Positions 20,517 to 30,352 of a DNA stretch of 64,000 nucleotides are shown here, piece by piece. The position numbers and the translations under genes were made by a program. Source of the DNA: Arsenophonus sp031446145 (GTDB taxonomy: Bacteria; Pseudomonadota; Gammaproteobacteria; Enterobacterales; Enterobacteriaceae); the NCBI GenBank assembly GCA_031446145.1, contig CP132903.1, positions 62,001 through 126,000 of the forward strand. The letters run 5' to 3'. How positions within the stretch are numbered: position 1 is the first letter of the stretch; each line of letters starts with the position of its first letter. The notes beneath the pieces were generated by a model. The model saw only the letters and a program-made list of their open reading frames with translations, did no database searches and was not told where the DNA came from.

Positions 20517-21200
20517 TTATATTGATAATATTCGCTTTTTTATATAATCAAGTGCCTTTTTAATCACTCCTTTAATAGATAATTTTGTGGAATCTAAAAT
20601 ATAAGCATCTTTTGCAGGTTTTAACGGTGCTATCACTCTATGGCGATCACGATAATCACGTTTTTTAATCTTTACTAAAAGATCACTTAATTTTACATCG
20701 AAACCTTTTTTTTGTAGCTGTTTCATACGTCTACGAGCACATTCCCCAGGTGTTGCATCAAGAAAAATTTTTATGGGTGCATCAGGAAATACTACAGTTC
20801 CCATATCACGTCCATCAGCAATTAAACCTGGGTTCATACGAAATTCTCTTTGCCTGCTTAATAATGCTTTTCTAACTTCGGGGAAAACCGCTGTAAGAGA
20901 TGCAAGATTACTAATTTTATCTCTACGAATTTCATCGCTAACCTCTTCCCCTTCAAGAAAAACACTTAATTCTGCATCTCTAGGTTTAAAAGATACATCA
21001 AGATTAGCTGCTAATGGAATTAATGCTTTTTCAGATTTAATATCAACATGATGATATAATGCTGCTAAAGCAAGAACACGATAAATAGCACCAGAATCAA
21101 GTAACTTCCAACCTAGCTCATTTGCTAATGCTTTAGATAATGTACCTTTACCAACTCCACTTGGACCATCAACTGTAATAACAGGTGGTACAATTACCAT
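20517..21200 (-). CDS. cmk: cytidylate kinase
   Basis: Phosphorylates CMP and dCMP with ATP. 227 residues, the same as E. coli. P-loop GPSGVGKGT at residues 12-20, CMP-binding LIADGRDMGTVVFPDA (about 126-141) and the KKRDYRDRHR lid region are intact. AGGAG lies about 8 nt before the ATG. Directly upstream of rpsA and downstream of aroA on the same strand, matching the enterobacterial serC-aroA-cmk-rpsA-ihfB order. Confidence 0.97.
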   Translation of the reverse strand: MVIVPPVITVDGPSGVGKGTLSKALANELGWKLLDSGAIYRVLALAALYHHVDIKSEKALIPLAANLDVSFKPRDAELSVFLEGEEVSDEIRRDKISNLASLTAVFPEVRKALLSRQREFRMNPGLIADGRDMGTVVFPDAPIKIFLDATPGECARRRMKQLQKKGFDVKLSDLLVKIKKRDYRDRHRVIAPLKPAKDAYILDSTKLSIKGVIKKALDYIKKRILSI

Positions 21201-21274
21201 TGTATTATACTCCTATTTTTTTATAGAAAAATCTTTCAAAAACTAATACTCTATCAAAATTTATCTTATTATAC

Positions 21275-22576
21275 TTAATTTATTGCATTATAGTATCTAT
21301 AACTTAACATTTCTAATTGTTGAAAATAATTTGGAACAGTTTTATTAACACAATCAGGATTTAGAAGTGTAACCGCCGTATTAGATAAAGCAATAAGTGA
21401 AAAACACATAGCAATACGATGATCATTATAAGTCATAATTTTTGCATAATTCAGTTTTTTAGGCGATAATATCCGAATATAGTTATATCCTTCTTTAACT
21501 TGAACTCCAAGTTTTCTTAATTCAAATGCCATTGCACTTAGTCTATCACTTTCTTTTACTCGCCAATTATAAATATTACGAATAACCGTTTCGCCATCAG
21601 CAAAAATTCCTAAAATAGCAATTGTCATAGCTGCATCAGGAATCTCATTTAAATCCATATCAATCCCAATTAATGTATTACGTTTACATTCAATAAAATT
21701 TCTGCCTAAAACAACGTGAGCTCCCATTTTTTTAAGCAGACAAGCAAATTTAATGTCACCTTGCAAACTATTTTTACCAACACCTGTAACTCTAACAATA
21801 CCACCTTTTATTGCTGCTGCAGCTAAAAAATATGAAGCAGTAGAAGCATCACCTTCTATAATATACTTACCTGGAGAAATATATTTTTGTTGAGATTTAA
21901 TATAAAATTTATAATAGCATTCATTTTCTACTTCAACTCCAAAATCGCGCATCAATCTAAGTGTAATATCAATATAAGGTTTTGAAACAAGATTACCTTT
22001 TATTTTAATAATAGAATGATGTGATGCTAAAGGTGCTGCAATCAAAATAGCTGTTAAAAATTGACTAGAAATATGGCAATCTAATGTGATATTCTCACCA
22101 CCGCAAAATCCTCCTTTTATTTTTATAGGTGGATACCCATATTTTTCAAGATACTCAATTTGTGCACCACCTTGTTGCAATGCTTCGATTAAATGCAAAA
22201 TTGGACGTCGTTTCATTCTGGGTTCCCCAGTTAACACAATAGCATTATTACTTAATGATAAAACTGCAGTTAATGAACGAATTGCTGTGCCTGCATTTCC
22301 TAAAAAAATCTCTAAACCATTTTTATAATTAAAGAAATTGCCAATACCTTTTATAATACATTTTTTACGATTATTAAGTAATTGATATTCTACGCCTAAA
22401 ATTTTTAAAGCTTTTAACATGTAAAAAATATCAGTACTATCTAATAAATTAGATAATATTGTTTCTCCTTTTGCTAATGCAGATAACAAAAGCACCCTGT
22501 TCGAAATACTTTTTGAACCAGGTAATTTAATAATACCATTAACATAAGAAATCGGTTGTATAGTTAAACTCTTCAT
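21275..22576 (-). CDS. aroA: 3-phosphoshikimate 1-carboxyvinyltransferase (EPSP synthase)
   Basis: Shikimate-pathway enzyme joining shikimate-3-phosphate and phosphoenolpyruvate. 433 residues. PEP/S3P-binding LPGSKSISNR, FLGNAGTAIR (about 91-100), GEPRMKRRPI and the DHRIAM catalytic segment are present. Residue 101 is Ser where E. coli has Pro; the same Pro-to-Ser change is known in Salmonella AroA. The start at 22576 (ATG, second codon after an in-frame TTG) matches the E. coli N-terminus; no clear Shine-Dalgarno is visible, so translation may be coupled to serC, 104 nt upstream. Shows that chorismate synthesis is at least partly retained. Confidence 0.95.
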   Translation of the reverse strand: MKSLTIQPISYVNGIIKLPGSKSISNRVLLLSALAKGETILSNLLDSTDIFYMLKALKILGVEYQLLNNRKKCIIKGIGNFFNYKNGLEIFLGNAGTAIRSLTAVLSLSNNAIVLTGEPRMKRRPILHLIEALQQGGAQIEYLEKYGYPPIKIKGGFCGGENITLDCHISSQFLTAILIAAPLASHHSIIKIKGNLVSKPYIDITLRLMRDFGVEVENECYYKFYIKSQQKYISPGKYIIEGDASTASYFLAAAAIKGGIVRVTGVGKNSLQGDIKFACLLKKMGAHVVLGRNFIECKRNTLIGIDMDLNEIPDAAMTIAILGIFADGETVIRNIYNWRVKESDRLSAMAFELRKLGVQVKEGYNYIRILSPKKLNYAKIMTYNDHRIAMCFSLIALSNTAVTLLNPDCVNKTVPNYFQQLEMLSYRYYNAIN

Positions 22577-22680
22577 CAATAAATAAAAATTTTAGCAAAT
22601 AATTTAATTTACAATTATAATACATTTATAATATGCATGTTATGTATAAATTCGCAAAAAAAAATCATAAATTATTTAAT

Positions 22681-23769
22681 TTATTTATTCTTGTCTTCAA
22701 AATACATCATAAACTCAACGAGTTTTTGTACACCATCTAAAGGCATAGCATTATAAATTGAAGCACGTAATCCTCCTTTTGTTTTATGCCCTTTAAGAAA
22801 AAGCAATCCTTTTCTTTTAGCTTCTTGCACAAATTCAGCATCTAAACCATTTTTTATGATTTCAAAAGGAATATTCATTAATGATCGGTTAACAGGGTAA
22901 ATCCTATTAATATAAAATTTACTATTATCAATGGTATCATATAATACTTTAGCTTTTTCTTCATTTCTTTTTGCTATTTCTGTTAATCCACCTTGTTCTT
23001 GAAGCCATTTAAAAACCAAACTTGATAAGTACCATGAAAAAGTAGACGGCGTGTTATACATTGATTTATTATTAGCTAATAAAGTGTAATTAAGAATAGA
23101 AGGTGTAGATTTCCTAGGATTTCCTAGTAAATCTTCTCGAATAATTAATAATGTAATACCTGCTGGACCAATATTTTTTTGTGCACCAGCATAAATAACC
23201 CCAAACCTGCTAACATCAAGCGGCTCAGATAATATTGCTGAAGAATAATCAATAATAACAATCTTGTTTGATGAAAAATGAGGTAACGAACGACAAGCAA
23301 TGCCATCAATTGTTTCATTAGGACAATAATGCAAATATTTTGCACTATTTGTCAATAACCAATCATCCATAGATTTGATAGTTATATAATTAGAATCTTC
23401 TTTTACAATATTTATTGCATTAACAATAGAATATTTTTTAGCTTCATTTGCAGCAGATTGTGACCAATATCCACTAATAATATAATCCACTGTTTCATTA
23501 TATTGAAACAAATTTAATGGTAATGCTGAAAATTGCCCTCTCGCACCACCATGACAAAACAAAACTTTATAATTTTGAGGTATTTTAAGTAATATACGCA
23601 AGTTCTCTTCAGCTTCGTGCACCATTTCTAAAAATTCTTCACTACGATGACTAATTTCCATTACAGAAACACCCATACTATTCCAATTACAAAGCTCTTG
23701 TTTTGCGCGCTGTAAAACTTCTTCTGGTAGCATAGCTGGACCAGCACTAAAATTATATATTTTACTCAT
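22681..23769 (-). CDS. serC: phosphoserine aminotransferase
   Basis: PLP enzyme of serine synthesis, also able to act in pyridoxine (4-phosphohydroxythreonine) synthesis. 362 residues, as in E. coli. PLP lysine is Lys198 in YAGAQKNIGPAG; NFSAGPAMLP at the N-terminus and the HGGARGQFSALPLN phosphate-binding segment are intact. First gene of the serC-aroA pair, as in enterobacteria, where they share a promoter. No strong Shine-Dalgarno before the ATG. Confidence 0.97.
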   Translation of the reverse strand: MSKIYNFSAGPAMLPEEVLQRAKQELCNWNSMGVSVMEISHRSEEFLEMVHEAEENLRILLKIPQNYKVLFCHGGARGQFSALPLNLFQYNETVDYIISGYWSQSAANEAKKYSIVNAINIVKEDSNYITIKSMDDWLLTNSAKYLHYCPNETIDGIACRSLPHFSSNKIVIIDYSSAILSEPLDVSRFGVIYAGAQKNIGPAGITLLIIREDLLGNPRKSTPSILNYTLLANNKSMYNTPSTFSWYLSSLVFKWLQEQGGLTEIAKRNEEKAKVLYDTIDNSKFYINRIYPVNRSLMNIPFEIIKNGLDAEFVQEAKRKGLLFLKGHKTKGGLRASIYNAMPLDGVQKLVEFMMYFEDKNK

Positions 23770-24451
23770 AAAGATACTCTATACTAATTTTAAAGTTATA
23801 ATTTAATATATTTAAAAATCAGTCATACTATTAAAAATATATTTTTAATTACATATTTTTAAAAATAGAAATATTGTTAATATAATTAAAATTATATTTT
23901 AATAAAAACATTGAAAAAATAATCTAAGTATAGCGGAAATGAAAAAACTATCCTTACGATAATTAATATTGATTTTTATTATTTTAAAAATTGTTAAAAT
24001 TAAATTTATCTAATTGTTATTAATCAAATCTTAAATCATTTTATTTATAAAAATAAAATTTTAAAATATACAGAACATTAAAATAATTTTTTTTAAAAAA
24101 AAATATTATTTTTTAGTTTCTATCTAAAAAATAATAATTCATTTAAACACATTATCTATCAATCAACTACATAAAAAATTAAAATTATAAAAATAAGAAT
24201 TAGTTTTTTTTGCCTTGTCTAAAAATTTTTTTATTCACATAATATATAAAATTATATTTTTATTTAAGTTATATTAAAATTATTTAATTTTTATATAAAA
24301 CTCAAAAATTTTTATAATAAAATCACTTTGTGATTTAATAATTTAAAATCATTAATATTTTTTTTATATTACTAATAAAGGATTATGTATATAAAAATTA
24401 TATTTTGATTTTTTTTATATTTTATATAGAAAATTAATAACTATTTATTAT
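23770..24451. other. gene-free spacer between serC and grxD
   Basis: 682 bp without a readable gene. Holds the hairpin at 24320-24336 behind grxD and the presumed serC promoter. No remnant recognised. Confidence 0.5.
24320..24336 (-). terminator. hairpin behind grxD, candidate terminator
   Basis: AAATCAC/GTGATTT stem (7 bp) with a 3-nt loop, about 115 nt past the grxD stop. On the minus strand it runs into a T-rich stretch, as expected for an intrinsic terminator, but the U-run is interrupted. Confidence 0.35.
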
Positions 24452-24784
24452 TTATTTTTTAACATCATATTTATTAGCGATTTTGTTAATTAAATTTTGT
24501 AATTCACCTTGTTCATACATCTCAACTATGATATCACAACCACCAATTAATTCACTTTCGACCCATAACTGGGGGAATGTTGGCCAATTAGCATACTTAG
24601 GTAACGCAAAACGAATATCGGAACATTCTAAAATATCTATATAAGCAAAACGTCTAGAACAAGCAGAAAGAACTTGTGCCGCTTTTGCTGAAAAACCACA
24701 ACTGGGAAATTTAGGGGACCCTTTCATATACAAAAGAATTGGATTTTCTTTTATTTGTTTTTCAATTTTTTTAAAAATATTCAT
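24452..24784 (-). CDS. grxD: monothiol glutaredoxin Grx4
   Basis: CGFS-type glutaredoxin that binds a [2Fe-2S] cluster with glutathione and passes it to Fe-S proteins. 110 residues (E. coli 115). Active-site SCGFS at about residues 28-32, the WPTFPQLWV cis-proline segment and GGCDI glutathione-binding motif are intact. AAAGGA lies 8 nt before the ATG. Isolated, but the next gene on the strand is sufD, another Fe-S assembly factor, about 1 kb away; that spacing argues against an operon. Confidence 0.96.
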   Translation of the reverse strand: MNIFKKIEKQIKENPILLYMKGSPKFPSCGFSAKAAQVLSACSRRFAYIDILECSDIRFALPKYANWPTFPQLWVESELIGGCDIIVEMYEQGELQNLINKIANKYDVKK

Positions 24785-25782
24785 TTTTATTTCCTTTAAA
24801 TTTACTGATAAAATTTATTTAGACATATCATATATTTAAAATACTTTTAATATATTTATATTTAAAATATTTATTATATATTTAAATATTAAGAATAAAG
24901 TAATTCTATAAAAAATTATAATTAAAAAAATATAAAATTTAAATATAATTTAATATAACAAAATAAAATATCATTAAATTTAAATATCAAAGTAAATACT
25001 TTAGTTTTTTATTCAACAGAAATCACCAATAAAATTTGCATTTTTTATAAAAATTCTAATACACAAATCTTTCTTTAGAAATTAAACAAAAATAAATCTA
25101 AAATTTAAAAAATAAAAATAAAAAATATATATACCGGTTAATTAAAAAATTCACCAAAAAAATATTTTTTATTACACTTAATCTTATTTCTATAAATTGC
25201 ATACATAATTTTAAAAAATACTATTAAAATAAATTATTTTTCATATATTATCCTAATAATATTATTTTAATAATTTACTTATAAACACAAATTAATTGTA
25301 TTTTTTATATTATTATTTTTAATGTTAACAATTTTCAAAAAAAATTAATTAAACAAATGTTTTTGTCTCAAATTTAATTTATTTTTCAATTGAAAAATAT
25401 TTTTTAATAAAAATTTAATTATTTTTATATTTTTTATAAAAAACATTTTTAAAGTTCAATATTTATTGATAAGAAAATTATATTTATTATTAACAAAATA
25501 TATTATGAATTATAAAAACAGCATAAAAAATAAAAGAAAACTACAAAAAATCAAATTAAATATATTATTATTTTCATACATTCTAAAATAGAAAAATATC
25601 AAAAAAATTGTATTTCTTATACAATAATAATTATTTAAAATCTGTAAAATTTATAAAAATATTATTTATTCTATGCAATATAAAAAGAAAAATATTAAAT
25701 TTAAATATAAAAATTACATTTTTAATTTTCAAAAAAATCTAAAAAAATAAAATTTTTTATTAAAAATTAAAAATAAAAAAAT
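24785..25782. other. 1 kb gene-free stretch downstream of sufD
   Basis: Where sufS and sufE would follow sufD in an enterobacterial suf operon. No aminotransferase-like coding sequence is readable on either strand. No RNA gene or repeat recognised. Confidence 0.55.
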
Positions 25783-27051
25783 CTATATAAAACATTTCTG
25801 TACAATTTTTTTTACCGCATTTTTTATAGCATCATTATGAATACTTTCGCTTATTTCACATGTAAATGCAACCATAATTATATGCTTAGCATCTTGAGAA
25901 TGAATACCTCTTGAACAAAGATAAAATAACTGTTCAATATCAATTCCCCCTACAGTAGCAGCATGAGTGCATTTAACATCATCAGCATAAATTTCTAATT
26001 GTGGTTTTGTATATACTTCTGCTTTTTCGCCTAATAACAAATTATTATTTTTCATGTTTGCAGAAATGTTTACTGCTTTTTGTGAAACTTTAATTATACC
26101 ATTAAAAATGGCTTTACTATCATCTAATACAATAGATTTGTGTAATTGATTACTATTACAAAATGGTTCATTGTGCTCAAGATAAGTTCTTATATCAATA
26201 ATTTGATCATTTTTTGGTAATAACAAACTATTCAAAAAAAATGTGCTACCTCTACCTTGTAAATTAACACTTGTATGATTTCGGGATAATTTAGAACCAA
26301 TAAAAATACCGATACTTCTAATGTTGCTATTTTCTCTTGCAACAAAATCATTATGAGAGAAATGAAAACTTTTTTCATTTTCAAAACTAAATTTTATATG
26401 ATTTAAAAAACTATTCTCACTGATATTAGCTGTTAAACGACTTCCTGTTAAATGTGGTTTATCATTTAAAGAAATAAAATGTTCAATAACTTGTGCTTTA
26501 CTATTAGCTTCAATTTCTAAATGATAACGATAGTGACTAGTATTAATATAATACTTTGAATTTGATCCTGAGGTAATATTTAAAATATAAAGTGGTTTTT
26601 CTACTATTTGATTAGAACCAAGCTTAATTAATAATGGTTGAACAGATAAACTTTCTGTTAAATACAAGAATATATCATTGTTAAGAATAGGAATAGGAAA
26701 ATTTTTAATCATATCGTTCATATTAATCTGATAAGGAAAAAAATCATCACTACTTAAAGTAGGAATAAAATATCCATCAATTAATACAATTCTCCATCCA
26801 TCTAAATTAGTAATACCTATATTTTTAAAATTTTTAGATTGAATATTATGAAATTTATTATTGGTTAATTGATATTTAGAAGTTAATATTTTTTTTAATG
26901 GAGTATAATGCCATTCTTCATTTTGAAATGATGGAAATCCCATTTTCTCTACTAAATGCCAATAAGTTAATGCTTCTTTTTCATTTGCTCTAGTACTATT
27001 ATAAAAAATTTTTGAAAAATTTTTTAATGCTTGTTGATTTAACATTTCCAT
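25783..27051 (-). CDS. sufD: SufD, Fe-S cluster assembly scaffold component
   Basis: Partner of SufB and SufC in the SufBC2D complex that builds Fe-S clusters, especially under oxidative or iron stress. 422 residues (E. coli 423). The right-handed beta-helix core and the C-terminal helical domain with DDVKCTHAATVG (Cys and His needed for assembly) are intact, as is the N-terminal EEWHYTPL motif. The ORF has no frame disruption. sufA, B, C, S and E are absent from both sides, where about 1 kb of empty DNA lies instead. Either the operon has been split or SufD is a survivor. The start could also be the second Met, 6 nt downstream. Confidence 0.93.
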   Translation of the reverse strand: MEMLNQQALKNFSKIFYNSTRANEKEALTYWHLVEKMGFPSFQNEEWHYTPLKKILTSKYQLTNNKFHNIQSKNFKNIGITNLDGWRIVLIDGYFIPTLSSDDFFPYQINMNDMIKNFPIPILNNDIFLYLTESLSVQPLLIKLGSNQIVEKPLYILNITSGSNSKYYINTSHYRYHLEIEANSKAQVIEHFISLNDKPHLTGSRLTANISENSFLNHIKFSFENEKSFHFSHNDFVARENSNIRSIGIFIGSKLSRNHTSVNLQGRGSTFFLNSLLLPKNDQIIDIRTYLEHNEPFCNSNQLHKSIVLDDSKAIFNGIIKVSQKAVNISANMKNNNLLLGEKAEVYTKPQLEIYADDVKCTHAATVGGIDIEQLFYLCSRGIHSQDAKHIIMVAFTCEISESIHNDAIKNAVKKIVQKCFI

Positions 27052-27926
27052 TTATTTTTTATTCTCTTTTTTTTGCGCTTTATCAATAAATCAACCATAA
27101 TCTTGCTGCCTATACAATATTCAAAAAATATTGAACAGTCAAAAAAATATTATAAATAATTTATATTATCAATAATGTTAATATTAACATAAATACTAAA
27201 GATTTTTTAAAATTTTTTAAAGATAAGATAATAAATAAAAAAGAATGTAATTCCATTATAATTTTCTAATAAAATAATTATTTTATCAATAATTTTACGA
27301 AATCATATTATACAAAAAATATTTTTATATACAACTTCTATTAAAAAATAATTTATTTAATATCATTTAATTATTAATATAATATATTAATAATTGTATT
27401 AAATAATTGTATTAAATAATTGTATTAAATAATTGTATTAAATAATTGTATTAAAGAAATATTTTATAGTTTCTAATATGTTTACTAAAACACATACTTT
27501 AAGTATATTTTATATTTTTTATAAAAAATTATTAAAATAAAACAATATTTCGGCAGTAAATACAGTTTGCACACATTAAAAAATAAAAATTAAAAATATA
27601 ATTTTAAAAATATTTTTTCATATCTTTATAATTTCTCAAAAACTATTCTTTAATATTTTATCAAAATATAATATAAAAATACATTTTTTAATTAAATGTA
27701 CTCATAATTATACATTTCTATAATTCTTTCAAAAAGAATATAATAACAAATATGAATATCAATTTTAAAGAAATTTTAAAATTGATAATTTCATCTTTTC
27801 TAGAAAATAATCAAACAAAAAGATAGTAGTTATTATTTTTATATTTGTAAAAATGCTCTTTATATAATATTCTTTATAAAATTTTTAAATATTAATACGA
27901 TTAATAATTATTAGTTACTAATTTTT
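27052..27926. other. gene-free stretch upstream of sufD
   Basis: 875 bp where sufC, sufB and sufA would be expected upstream of sufD. No ABC-ATPase or SufB sequence is readable. Contains the 13-bp tandem array at 27389-27453. Confidence 0.55.
27389..27453. repeat. five perfect tandem copies of a 13-bp unit
   Basis: The unit AATAATTGTATTA occurs five times head to tail without a mismatch, followed by AA. It lies in non-coding DNA between sufD and the bactofilin gene. Typical of slipped-strand expansion; no spacer, so not a CRISPR. Copy number may differ among strains. Confidence 0.9.
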
Positions 27927-28547
27927 TTATTTATTCTCTTTTAAAGCAAGAGAATTTCCGATATTTATTTTTTGTTTTTCATACTTAATATTGTCTTTAA
28001 GATCATTGCATTCAGGTATTTTTTTATTTAAATCTAAAGTAATTTTTTTTGATGTCCCAATAAAAAATCCACCATCTTCGATTGATAAATTTTCACTAAA
28101 AATTTCACCTTCTATTATACCATTTAGCTGGATTTTAATAACATTAGATTCCACACGACCATCTATTTTTCCATGAATAATTATTTTTTTTGCTAAAATA
28201 CTACCTGTAACCATACCATTTTTTGTGACAATCACAGTATTTTCTTTACAAAAAATATTTCCAACATATTTACCATCAATAAATATATCTGAATCTGATA
28301 TAATATCTCCAGTAAAACAAGTTTTAGAACATATGATCGTTCTTTTATCATTTTCAGTTTCGTTTGTCTTTTTTTTGTTTTTTATAGCTTCTATTTCTCT
28401 TTTTTTAAACAAAATATTTCTCCTAAAATAATAAATAATAAGAAAACTAGAGATTAATCCGGTGCCAAAAGAAATCAAAAAAAATTCATTAAAATACATA
28501 ATAATAGACAAGCACCATGTAATAATAGCTACATTGATTAATCGCAT
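27927..28547 (-). CDS. ccmA: membrane-anchored bactofilin, CcmA-like
   Basis: Bactofilin (polymer-forming cytoskeletal protein) with a membrane anchor. 206 residues. Two hydrophobic segments at about 4-19 and 22-40, a lysine-rich linker, a beta-helical bactofilin core at about 68-160 (GDIISDSDIFIDGKYVGNIF, then GSILAKKIIIHGKIDG), and a charged tail. Proteus mirabilis CcmA, linked to curved cell shape, has this architecture. The start is placed at 28547: the upstream ATG (28559) overlaps the GGAGG ribosome-binding site, which has 6-nt spacing to 28547. Isolated between two long gaps. It probably organises cell shape or envelope growth; exact role unknown. This ccmA is unrelated to the heme-exporter ccmA. 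Confidence 0.85.
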   Translation of the reverse strand: MRLINVAIITWCLSIIMYFNEFFLISFGTGLISSFLIIYYFRRNILFKKREIEAIKNKKKTNETENDKRTIICSKTCFTGDIISDSDIFIDGKYVGNIFCKENTVIVTKNGMVTGSILAKKIIIHGKIDGRVESNVIKIQLNGIIEGEIFSENLSIEDGGFFIGTSKKITLDLNKKIPECNDLKDNIKYEKQKINIGNSLALKENK

Positions 28548-30352
28548 ATTATCCTCCATATAATCTCAATTAACTAGCAAAAAATTTAATTAATTATTTT
28601 TTATTTTTTCTTATAAAAACTTATGCTGTAATTATTATTTATTTTAAAATAAAAATAATAAAAATTTTATATCACTTCTAAAAAACATAAAATCATTTCA
28701 ATTGAGATCAAATATACAATTATCATAAAAAATATCTTTTTTAATATTTTTTTATTGAAAATAAATGATATTTTCATTACTTACTTAAAAGTACATGTTT
28801 ATATAAAAAATATAGTTAATAATATAAATCTGTCAATATTATGATATCAATTCATTAATTGTCATCAACTTTTTGATATAATATTTTTAATTATCATTAT
28901 AAATTTTTAAGATTTATTCCATAAAGGTATTGCTTTAAACATCTTTATATAAAAATCTTTTAGTTTAAAATACCCATCAACTTTATTAAATTAAAATTCT
29001 TTATTATTTAGATTTTTTTAAAAAATCATAATAATTTATCATTTATCAACAGTAATCACATGTTAATTAAACATTAACAAACTTAAAAAATATATCAAAA
29101 TTTACTTTTAAATGTTTTTTAAAAAATAATTTTTTATGTTTCAAAACTAATTATTAGTTTAAGCATATTTAAACAAAAAAATATATATCAAATGTAAAAA
29201 ATTTGATATATATGATAATTAAGAAAATTAATCTATATTTATTTATAATTAATACAAGAATTTATAAAAATTATGTGTTGCAAAAAAAATAAATAACAAA
29301 ATTATAATATTAAAATATAATTTTAATAAAAAAATAAAAATTTGACAAAATATAACAAAAAATATTAATTACAAAAAATTAATACAAAGAATATTTTTTT
29401 AAATTATTAAAAATATAAAAAGTAGATATTTTCAATATACTTTTTAAAAAATAGATTTACTAAATATATAGCAAGATATTGAAACCATTCAAAAATAAAT
29501 AATTTTAATAATTAGGTTAATATAATAAATCACATAATATTTTATAAATTTTTTATTTCATGATAAAGATTTTATCTAAAAAAGAATTTATTGATAAAAA
29601 TCACAAAAGCAAATAATTACTAATGCAAAAAATATTTTAATACATAATCAAAAAATCAATATTTAAATTAAACAAAAAATACAAAAAATATTTAAATCAA
29701 AGATAAATAAATTATATAATAAAGTCATTTGTATAATTTAAAATAAAAAGTTTTTAATTTTTATAAAATTAGAAATTATATAATAATTTTCTTAAAAATT
29801 ATAAATTTTATTCTTAATTACTCATATATTAATAAAATTTTATCTCAATTATTGACACATTTTTTTAAAAAAATTTATAAATATTAGTTATTAAAAATAT
29901 TATCTAATTAATAATTCATCATCTAATAAATTTAATTATTTTTTAAATAATTATACGATAATAAAATTTTATTGATCAATAAAATTTGATAAAGAAAAAA
30001 TATTAGATAAAATATTGTTTAATTTTTATAAATTTTTTTTCTAAATAGCATGTACTATATATCTATAGATGCAAACTTTTAGAAAAATGTCTATTTAATA
30101 CTACATATAACTTCTTAATATATGAAAATATATTAATAAAAACTTTTAATATAAAATTAATATATCTTAAAATAAGTAATAAATCATAAAAAATAAGTTT
30201 ACTTTTTATATCACAAACTTAATCACATTCTTTTAAAATTTATTTTTATTAAAAAATAAATTTTCTTATTTGTAATCTCGTCCTAAATTTATTAGGATAA
30301 GATTATCAATCTTAATTCTTAAAAATTACTTTAGTTTACAATACATGTTAAA
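28548..30352. other. 1.8 kb gene-free stretch
   Basis: Divergent spacer between the bactofilin gene and cmoA. No recognisable coding sequence or RNA gene. A hairpin at 30273-30305 lies just ahead of cmoA. Confidence 0.55.
30273..30305. promoter_or_regulatory. interrupted inverted repeat ahead of cmoA
   Basis: TAATCT and TCCTAA (30273-30278, 30281-30286) pair with TTAGGA and AGATTA (30292-30297, 30300-30305) around a 5-nt loop with a 2x2 internal mismatch. It ends 47 nt before the cmoA start. It may be an operator or 5'-leader hairpin; no trans-acting factor can be named. Confidence 0.35.

Noticed and set aside
27389..27453. Possible CRISPR array
   Set aside because: Units are contiguous with no unique spacers, and no cas gene is present.
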